Below, in pieces: positions 56,712 through 64,000 of a DNA stretch of 64,000 nt. Position 1 is the first letter of the stretch, and the number at the start of each line of letters is the position of its first letter. The position numbers and the translations under genes are program-made. The stretch covers positions 248,001 to 312,000 of the forward strand of contig NC_057319.1 of NCBI RefSeq assembly GCF_000687475.1, given 5' to 3'. This DNA is from Ustilaginoidea virens (taxonomy: Eukaryota; Ascomycota; Sordariomycetes; Hypocreales; Clavicipitaceae). The notes below the pieces were generated by a model. The model worked only from the letters and a program-made list of their open reading frames with translations, had not been told where the DNA came from and made no database searches.

Positions 56712-57989
56712 GAAAGTGCAAGGGGGGGGGACGAAGAAGGACAAGACGAAAAAACTAGAACGTCCAGCCTCCATCCGACGCTATATCTCTTACTCTTCTT
56801 GCCTTCTTTTTTGCTCTTCCCGTGGGGGGGGGTCTTTTTTTTCTTTTTCTTTTTATTATTATTTGGAATACAAGGCCAACGGGTAAAACATCAGTGAGTC
56901 ACCATCGCTCGGCGCCGGCGGCGGCCAGATGAAACAACGTGTACATTGTAACGAAAAGAGAGGGACGCTGTCATCTGGTCCAATCTGCAAAGAGTTTCTT
57001 TGCACCGGAAGGAGAAGCGGCGGGTTCCAGGGGATTCTGGGAAGGGAGCCGCGGGGGGGGGGAAGGGTTGACGACGACGAATGTCATCAAACTCGCAAAA
57101 CGGAGTTCCTCGTTTGGGGCGGGGGATTGACGCCAGGGGGGGGGGGGGGGGGGGGGGGGGGTAACATCAAGTCGGGAGAAGCAGTCGGCGCAGCAAGTCT
57201 TGTACATGTATAATTTCTTGGTCCCTAAACGTAATGACAAGTTCCCTCTCTACTTGCTTTGCCGTCGGATATGGCTCCTCGACGGCGGCGTGGCTTTGTC
57301 CAGACGGGGGAAAAGACACACAGGCAATCGTGCATGAACATGTAGGCGTTTCATTCGGGGGAACGCAGCTCAACGTGCTGCTTCGATACGGGCATCTGCT
57401 TTCGACCCAAAAGATTGTGCTTGTTTCTCAGCGTATTACCTCGGCCGCCTCGGCCAGCCCCCGTCGCGCATCATCGTCATGAAACCATCGGTACAGCTGC
57501 AGGGCTCGAATCCGGGGCCCTGTCCGGAAACCGAAATCAGAATCCCGCCTCGTCAACCTGAACGTCATGTCATGTCTTTGTTCCTTTCCAAACTCGTACG
57601 CGATAAACAGGAGGACACGGAAGACAAAAAGAAAAAAAAAAAAAAAAAAGGAGAAAAGGAGAGACAGAAGATGGTGCCGAGACTTTTTTAGATAGCCAAC
57701 AGCGTGACGTGCCAGATAAGAAGGGGAAAAAGAAAAGACCACCAAAACAACAACAACAGCAACAAATTGGACGCCTCGTTTGACCTCCTGAGATTAGTAG
57801 TTCCATCTAGTGCCAAAGATGCAGACAGACCATGTTAGCCCCCCCCGCCAAGGAAGCCCCCCGCCAAGGAAGAAGATTTGTACAATGAATGCCGTGATAA
57901 AGTGTTGTGCAGCACGTTGCGCCGCGGGCGGCTTCGCGGCGACGTCCGCCAAAGAAACGCGCGGTTTGGCGTAAAAGACGGCGGGCGCG
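56712..57989. other. Convergent 3' region between TOM70 and the syntaxin gene
   Basis: No gene seen. Contains several G runs (56724-56732, 57051-57061), G26 (57136-57161), an A-rich block (57630-57650) and AACAAC repeats (57746-57762). Confidence 0.6.
57136..57161. repeat. G26 homopolymer
   Basis: The longest G run in the window, in the TOM70/SSO intergenic gap. Confidence 0.9.
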
Positions 57990-59338
57990 TCAATCTTTAC
58001 GTTTGCTGCACCTGTCGCCGGTGAGGCAGATGCCGAGGCCGACGCCGAGGGCGATGGCGATGATGATGAGGACGACGACGAGCAGGCACCACCACTTGAG
58101 CTTGCGGGCGCGCTTGGCCGATTCCGTGGCCTTTTCGACTTGAGCGTTGCCTGCGCGGATGTTGTCCGTGGTTTCCTGGGCGTTGTCCTCGGCGGCTCGG
58201 ATGACGGGGTCTTGCTGCTCGACGACAGTGGCGAGCTCCTGGTACATGAGGGCGAGCTCGGACAGAGTCTGCTCAATGCGCTGGAGCTCGTTGTGGCGAG
58301 CGCGGACGTTTCCGAGCAGCGACCTGGCATGGCCGGTGCGATTATCCTTGAGCTGCAGGAAGCAAGTTCAATCTCTTGTTCAATTTTTTTTTTTTGTTTT
58401 CTGCTTGTCGGCTACATGGCCGTGCTCGTTCATCCCCCTGGGGGGGAGAGGGGGGGGTTGGGGGGGGGGGTTGGGGGGGGGGGGTTTATTTGTGTGCAAG
58501 GTTCTTACCGCGGACTGGAAGACGCCTTCGTTGCTCCAATCGGCGTCCATGGCCTGCTGAATCTCTTGCTCGGTCGCATCGGGGTAGACAATCTCGTACT
58601 GGCGGCGGATCTGCTGGTTATACTTTTGCTGGTACTCGTGCTCCACGCTCTGGTACTTGGCGAGCTGGGCTTTGAAGATGGTCCTGAGGGACTGCAGCTG
58701 CGTCTGCTTGGTGTTTCGGTTGTGGTCGGTGGTGTTTGCGAGGTCGCGCTCGAGGCCCTTGATGCCGTCCTTGACGGCCGTGATCCGGACCTGGGTCTGC
58801 GTCACGTAGTGCTCGAGCTGGTCCTTGGCTTGGGCGTCTGCGCTGGCCAGGGTTCGCTGATGCAGCTGGCCGATGTAGTCCACCGACGTCGAGACGCCCT
58901 CGATCTCCTGGCGGAGCTGCTTGACGCGGTCCAGAAAGGCCTTTTGGTCAAGCACCCTCGGCGAGACGGCCGGCTGCGCGGCTTGTTGTTGCTGCCGTTG
59001 TTGTTGTTGTTGTTGCTGCTGCTGTTGTTGCTCGTAGGGCTGGCCATAGCTTTGCAACTCGTACTGATCCTGCGCAGGAGGGCCGGTCTAGAAGACGAGG
59101 GGGGCGGGTTTCAGCAAACGCGGCTCCAAGGAGGACGGCCGGGCGGCCCCCCCCCAAAAAAAAGGCTGAGCCGAGTCGCAAAAAGAAAACGGCATTGCAT
59201 CGCAAACGCGGCGGGGGAAGATGCCGGGGGGGGCGCGGCGGGGAGGTGGGTAGGAGCCCCCGAACCTACCTGGCCGTAAGGGCGGGCGGCCTCTTCTGCC
59301 GGGCCGTGCGAGTATGGATTTTGCTGTCCGTAGGACAT
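57990..59338 (-). CDS. SSO1: Plasma-membrane syntaxin (Qa-SNARE, Sso1/Sso2 type)
   Basis: Qa t-SNARE for exocytosis, pairing with Sec9 and Snc. Exons 59338-59270, 59087-58509 and 58352-57990 give 336 residues. The N-terminus is MSYGQQNPYSHGPAEEAARP, followed by a polyglutamine stretch (about residues 37-55). The Habc region runs about 65-190 (FLDRVKQLRQEIEGVSTSVD, DIGQLHQRTLASADAQ-like, AKYQSVEHEYQQKYNQQIRR). YEIVYPDATEQEIQQAMDAD is a syntaxin signature. The SNARE helix (about 235-297) includes ELQRIEQTLSELALMYQELA with zero-layer Gln, then VVEQQDPVIRAAEDNAQETT. A tail anchor (WWCLLVVVLIIIAIALGVGL) precedes a 10-residue luminal end. Sso1 and Sso2 are yeast paralogues; filamentous fungi may have one or two. 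Confidence 0.92.
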
Positions 59339-60902
59339 TGCGGCGCGGGGGAAAGGGGGTGCCGCGGGATGACGAGGGCGTGGTGGTATGCGGAGGACGT
59401 TCGAGAGAGAGAGCGCGACGGCCGGGGGGGGGGGAAGGTGAAGGATGATGTGAAGGAAGCAATCGCCGAGACGGGTCGTTGGCAGGGCAAATGGGGGCGG
59501 CGGCGGCGGCGGCGGCGGCGGGCGGACGCTACGGAACTGGGCTGGCACTGGGAGAGCAACGCACGGTCTGGTCTGGTCTGGGTGGAAGGGTCGCGCGTGC
59601 TGGTTGCCTGCAGGTTCTGTTGGGGGGCTCCTCGTGGCCCGTGGGCTCGCCGGAACGCCCTGCCTTGCAGGGAGTCGGGACGCATTGAAAACGCCCCCCA
59701 GCAGCAGCCCCCCCCCCCCCCCCCCCATGGCGGCGGGAATTACGGCGGGCCATTGACCCAGCTCCCAGCGCCTCCACGCGCGTGAGGAACGGACGGGAGT
59801 ACCGAGTTACGTTGCCGCACGAGCATGCATGCCCGCCGCTGTCCGGCATGCTTTTCGGCCTCGGCTCCGGCGCGTGCTCGTGTCTGGTTGTTTTGGGTTG
59901 TTTTGGGTTGTTTTGTGAGGAATGGAAGCCACAACCTACCTACCTGTACCGAGTTCCTGTAGGCTGTCTCAATACTATCGACATGTACAAGTACTTATCC
60001 GTAGAACTAGGCCTCGTGCGAGAGTGGGTACCGAGTACTTCTGTACAAAGACAAGACCAACCACAACCACGGGCCCGCAGATCCCGAATCACGCATGCTG
60101 CCTGGCGAATTCCATAACATTCGCCTTCTTCTACCCCATGTCATGTCCATCAGCTTGCATCTCAGCCCTTCTCCCAATCCATGCAGACCGCGTGGTCCTA
60201 GTCCGTGCCTGCAACGGGATGCCGCCTGCCAGACGAGCTGGTTCTTTTCGACCCGACCCATGGAGCTAGCTGTCTTGTCACCTTGTCATCTTCATCAGCA
60301 CCCCCCATGCCCCGGATCCTTGACTTGAGTTCTGCCACTTCAGCTTAAATCATTGATGCTTTCAGCCTTCACCCTGCGCCACCACCTTGAGCCCCGGGCC
60401 GGATTCCGAACCAAACTTCCGCAGTGGTCGCCACTTCATTGCTGATTGCATGTGCTGACCAGGAAAAGGCTGCCCGTCGTGACACAGCAGGCGTTTCGCA
60501 GCCACAGCGCACACCCCTGCTTGCAATTGTCAATCGAGCACGGATAATCAAAGGCTGTCGCCCTGGCAGATTGCGCGCCACAAGGCGAGAGCTTAGGTCT
60601 GGTACTCCGTACTTTCCGCCCTTCTTAAAGGATGTCGCTCGTGGCCGCTCTGGCGCTGTTGCCACCTTATTCGTACAACAGGATACCGCAGCGAAACTCG
60701 GAGTGCGTCGACGGTTGTAGCCATCTTGCCGGTTATCTAAATTGTGCATTGTTTGTGCGCTGCCTTTCTTGGACAGCATTGTGCCCTATCGCTGCGCAAG
60801 TTGCCAGTCTGCCCACACGTCAACTGATTCCGTGACATCGACCACATGCGCGCTTTCTTAATAGTACAGCGTCCTGGGCATGTCGGGATGCTTCGGCACG
60901 CC
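59339..60902. other. 1.5-kb intergenic region between SSO1 and IMP4
   Basis: SSO1 promoter side is G/C-rich, with GGC repeats (59497-59522) and C18-20 (59709-59727). Further left are TTTTGGGTTG repeats (59888-59916) and a GTACTCCGTAC motif (60602-60612). No frame with recognisable domains. Confidence 0.55.
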
Positions 60903-61871
60903 TCACAGGTAGTTCTTCTTCTTTGCCGTCCTCGTGTACTGCGACAGATGCCATTCCACATCCCCCTCTTTGTTCTCGAGGGTGCCTCCGCGAATCTCAA
61001 ACGGTCGCATAGTCATTCTGGGACCCACCTCTGCCAACTCAACGCTGTCGTACCCAGTTCGAACGAATACGTGGTGCCGAACTTCAATGCTGTCCTCAAT
61101 GTTCTTAAAGGTGACGACCCGGTTTCCCATCTTGCTCTTGGCTGTAATCGCTTCTCTGGGCGGGAAGACGTGCTTGAGAATCTTGGCGATTCGGTTGCCG
61201 AGAGGTGTGGTGAAGCCCTCGAGAATAATATGTGGGTAGGCTTCCGAAACCGTGCCCCTGACACTTCCCGGGATATCGTGGCGCAACACGACGTTGTGAA
61301 GAGAGAAAGAAACGGTTGGGCCGTGTGGGAAATGCGAAATTGTCAAGGCGCTTGGTGTACCACGGTGCTCATGAAGAAGAACAATGTCGGACAATCCGGC
61401 GGTTTGGGCTGATTTTACCAAGTCTGGCAGAATCAGGTTGCCTCGGTTTAGTCGCACAGACGTCGGCAGCAGCAGTCTTATCTCCTTTGCGAAGGCGGAT
61501 AATCTGGTGGAAGGGTCTCGCGACGTTGTAACCAGAACGCGAGGATCGACAATGCCCGACAGCTGGGCATACTCATCGTCCAGGTCCAACTGCTCGTTGA
61601 TACTCATGTCGGGAGCTGACTCATCGTACTGGTAGTCCCTCCGGAGCGCTTTGTCGTTGGCAATGGTAGGGTCCAGGGGCTTTCCAGAAGCCAGAGACGC
61701 CCGTAGCTTGGCTCGCTTCTCGCTGATTTCTGCGTCCCGCAAGAGCAGGGCTCTTCGGTAGAGATAGTCACGCCGTTGCCTTGCTTGCTTACGCTGATAA
61801 GCATCGTTAGTCACTGGGTGCTGGGAAGCAAAGCGTCCGGGCAAGTCCCTTGAGCCAATACTCACAATCAT
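60903..61871 (-). CDS. IMP4: U3 snoRNP protein Imp4 (Brix domain)
   Basis: Brix-family component of the Mpp10-Imp3-Imp4 module of the SSU processome; chaperones U3 snoRNA/pre-rRNA pairing. Exons 61871-61866 (6 nt) and 61793-60903 give 298 residues. Spliced, the start reads MIRKQARQRRDYLYRRALLL, matching the family; the 72-bp intron is stop-free and in frame, so the unspliced frame would insert 24 extra residues. Next comes AEISEKRAKLRASLASGKPL, then the Brix domain from about residue 85: PRVLVTTSRDPSTRLSAFAK, GNLILPDLVKSAQTAGLSDI, LHEHRGTPSALTISHFPHGP, NRVVTFKNIEDSIEVRHHVF and ELAEVGPRMTMRPFEIRGGT. The tail is basic (RTAKKKNYL). It is divergent from UPF1. Confidence 0.95.
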   Translation of the reverse strand: MIVSIGSRDLPGRFASQHPVTNDAYQRKQARQRRDYLYRRALLLRDAEISEKRAKLRASLASGKPLDPTIANDKALRRDYQYDESAPDMSINEQLDLDDEYAQLSGIVDPRVLVTTSRDPSTRLSAFAKEIRLLLPTSVRLNRGNLILPDLVKSAQTAGLSDIVLLHEHRGTPSALTISHFPHGPTVSFSLHNVVLRHDIPGSVRGTVSEAYPHIILEGFTTPLGNRIAKILKHVFPPREAITAKSKMGNRVVTFKNIEDSIEVRHHVFVRTGYDSVELAEVGPRMTMRPFEIRGGTLENKEGDVEWHLSQYTRTAKKKNYL

Positions 61872-62608
61872 GATCGCTGCCTTTGGAGATGCTGTGATTT
61901 TGTACGGAATTTGTACGGAAATTTGCCCAAGGTCTGCTGCACCTGCGCCCACCCTTGCGCTGTCTTGGGAACCTTTTTTTTCTTTTCCTTTTTTTTTCTT
62001 CGCGGAACGTCTTATCGATAAGACCAGCCCACCTTTGGCTGTCACGTGGGCGCAAAATGCCCCATAAACTCTGTCGCCGCATCAGGGTCAAAGCCTCAGA
62101 GGCTTTCTTCACTGGTGGCTGCAAATCCAAACTCATCCAAAAAGGCAACATTGAAAAACTCTTTCCTCTTGTTTCCTCTGCCTTTCCCCTTCCCCCCTCC
62201 CAATATTCTCTCTGGAAACACCTGGCCGCACGATTTGAGTCGTAGCCATCAGTCATCACTGATCCTTCTTGTCGGGCGCAACGTTTGCCGCGATGATGTG
62301 AAACTTACAGAACAACTTGGAATCCGCTAAATCTTTCACCCATCCTTTCCGACTCGCTCCCATTTGCTGCGCCGGAAAGACTTGCCTTTGCAGCAAAACA
62401 AGCAAATTGAGACCCGAGGTCAGTATTGAAAACCCCCGAATCTAAAAGCTTGGGTGCGGCCCAAGGAGTTTCGAACCAATCAGTTTTGGATGCCACGCTG
62501 CTTTTTCTCGCCTCCTTCATTTCCTGCTGACCCAAAAAAAAAAAAACCAAAGGGAGAGGAAAACACGCTGCTACTGGCTCCTCCAGCCTAACCGCGTCAA
62601 ACAACACC
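61872..62608. other. Divergent promoter region between IMP4 and UPF1
   Basis: Contains T-rich (61975-61998) and A12 (62533-62545) tracts. Open frames here have no domains. Presumed shared promoter and 5' UTR space. Confidence 0.55.
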
Positions 62609-64000
62609 ATGGAAGGTGCCTTCACGCATGTAGGCAACCACCTCATATCCGACTCCGCCGCAGCAATCAAAGCCGATGCCGACGATCTATCTACACTGGG
62701 CCCCAATGACAGCCTACTTTATGGCAAGTATGGTGATGGCCGCAGTGGCCGCCGTCGCGCCGATGATGACGACAACCAGACCGAGGCGATAGAGGAGGAC
62801 GAAAATGACAGCCTCAACAGTGTCGCAGTCGACGGTATGAGGGGCCTAAAACTTAAAAACAGCGAGGAGGAAAAGGAACTTCCCCCTCATGCTTGCGCGT
62901 ACGCTACCCCGCCCTTTCAGTACAGTATAAGCGATGGAGGCGCTTGGCCCCGATGGACGCGTTGTCGCTAACTCTTTGCGCGACAGATATTGCGGCATTC
63001 ACTCTCCTGCCTGCGTCGTCAAGTGCTTGACATGCAACAAATGGTTTTGCAGCGCGAGGGGCAACGGCACTTCGACCCACATTGTCAATCACCTGGTTCG
63101 AGCGAGACACAAGGAGGTTCAGTTGCATCCCGAGTCCACGCTAGGGGACACCGTTTTGGAGTGCTACAACTGCGGAACCAAGAATGCATTCTTGCTTGGC
63201 TTCATCCCGGCAAAGTCGGATACGGTGGTTGTGCTTTTGTGCCGACAACCGTGCGCGTCTAGCACACCGAACAAGGACATGAACTGGGACATCTCTCGTT
63301 GGGAACCCCTCATCACGGAGCGAGCATTCCTAGATTGGCTGGTCAGTGCTCCGTCTGATGTCGAGCAACTCCGCGCACGCCATCTTTCCCCCAATACGAT
63401 TGCCAAGCTGGAGGAGATGTGGAAAGTCGAGCCCAAGGCCACGGTTGCAGACCTTGAGAAGGCCTCCAACGTCGATGATGATCCGGACCCAGTATTGCTG
63501 CAATACGACGACCCGTATCACTACCAAAACATCTTTGGTCCTCTGGTCAAGATGGAGTCGGACTATGACAAGAAACTCAAGGAGGCACAGTCCGAGGACG
63601 GTCTGGTCGTTCGATGGGACTTTGGCCTCAACAACAAGCACCTCGTGAGCTTCAACCTGCACAAGATCGAGTCTGGAGACGTCAAGCTTGCCGTGGGTGA
63701 CGAAATGAGACTTCGATACAACGGCGAACTTCGTGAGCCTTGGGAAGGAGTCGGATACGTCATCAAGATTCCCAACAGCCAGTCTGACGAGGTGTGTTTG
63801 GAGTTGCGCAAGACGGGAAATGAGAAACACGTGCCGACGGATCTGTCCCACAATTTCTCTGCCGACTATGTCTGGAAGGCTACCTCTTATGACCGCATGC
63901 AGCTGGGCATGAAAACCTTTGCCGTCGACGACATGAGTGTCTCTGGATACATTTTCCACACTCTTCTCGGACACGAAGTTCAGCTGCAGCCGATGCAGTC
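62609..64000 (+). CDS. UPF1: UPF1 RNA helicase, 5' part (truncated by window end)
   Basis: Superfamily 1 helicase at the centre of nonsense-mediated mRNA decay. Exons 62609-62898 and 62987 to beyond 64000; about 434 residues are visible, and the helicase core lies outside the window. The N-terminus ([20 protein letters not shown]) is acidic and disordered. From about residue 95 the Cys/His-rich CH domain is nearly invariant: [60 protein letters not shown] and [20 protein letters not shown]. It is followed by [20 protein letters not shown] and the 1B/stalk region. The CH domain binds three zinc ions and Upf2. The intron splits an Ala codon at canonical borders. Divergent from IMP4. Confidence 0.95.

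Noticed and set aside
57505..57530. GGGCTCGAATCCGGGGCCC, resembling a tRNA T-arm
   Set aside because: No acceptor stem, D-arm or anticodon arm can be built upstream at the right spacing.
1..64000. A novel multigene defence, biosynthetic or mobile system
   Set aside because: Nearly every gene is a conserved housekeeping gene with mixed strands and functions; no cluster of unknown genes, no backbone enzymes and no repeat-spacer array is visible.

Overview
This is a window from a nuclear chromosome of a filamentous ascomycete, most likely a Sordariomycete and probably Hypocreales. The evidence is short spliceosomal introns (about 50-200 bp) with CTAAC-like branch sites, GC-rich coding sequence, ascomycete-type orthologues, polypyrimidine-rich introns and the intergenic motifs GTACGGAGTAC and TACCTAGGTACC. 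Nothing looks bacterial or viral. I did not try to name a species.

Layout, left to right. 1-1270: repeat-rich leader (33-bp duplication, CAG tract, CAGAC minisatellite). 1.3-7.8 kb: TMF1-like golgin (+), NAS6/gankyrin proteasome chaperone (-), PRP46 splicing WD40 protein (+). 8-10.5 kb: ORC1 (-). 11-11.6 kb: decayed Tc1/mariner transposase. 12.1-17.5 kb: an unnamed fungal protein (+), prefoldin subunit 5 (-), mitochondrial prolyl-tRNA synthetase (-). 17.7-23.9 kb: MAK21/NOC1 (+), a membrane-anchored hotdog thioesterase (+), APS kinase MET14 (+). 24.1-33.3 kb: V-ATPase subunit C (-), an AT-hook protein (+), an F-box protein (-). 33.3-40.8 kb: a 7.5-kb gene-free, simple-repeat-rich stretch. 40.8-46.7 kb: VPS37 (-), NUP84/NUP107 (-), CMC4 (-). 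47.2-53.3 kb: SUMO/SMT3 (+), a three-LIM paxillin-like protein (-), COX19 (-), aminodeoxychorismate lyase (-). 54.6-64 kb: TOM70 (+), SSO-type syntaxin (-), IMP4 (-) and the 5' part of UPF1 (+), which runs off the end.

These are almost all single-copy housekeeping genes with no shared pathway. Loose themes are ribosome biogenesis (MAK21, IMP4), mitochondria (AIM10-type ProRS, CMC4, COX19, TOM70) and membrane traffic (TMF1, VPS37, SSO). I see no biosynthetic cluster, CRISPR array, prophage or obvious new multigene system.

The most unusual signal is in gene structure. By joining exons to keep frame and family homology I infer about 58 introns. Six appear to use GC rather than GT donors, all between 5.4 and 23 kb. 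There are 13- and 14-nt internal micro-exons (CMC4, NAS6), first coding exons as short as 3, 6 and 8 nt (CMC4, IMP4, MET14), and four stop-free introns whose length is a multiple of three. Two gene models (AIM10-type ProRS and VPS37) cannot be closed with ordinary splice sites and may carry a frameshift or a base-call error. Very long homopolymers (G22-G26, C20, T35, A38+A31) sit in introns and intergenic DNA. All exon boundaries are hand-derived from the sequence.
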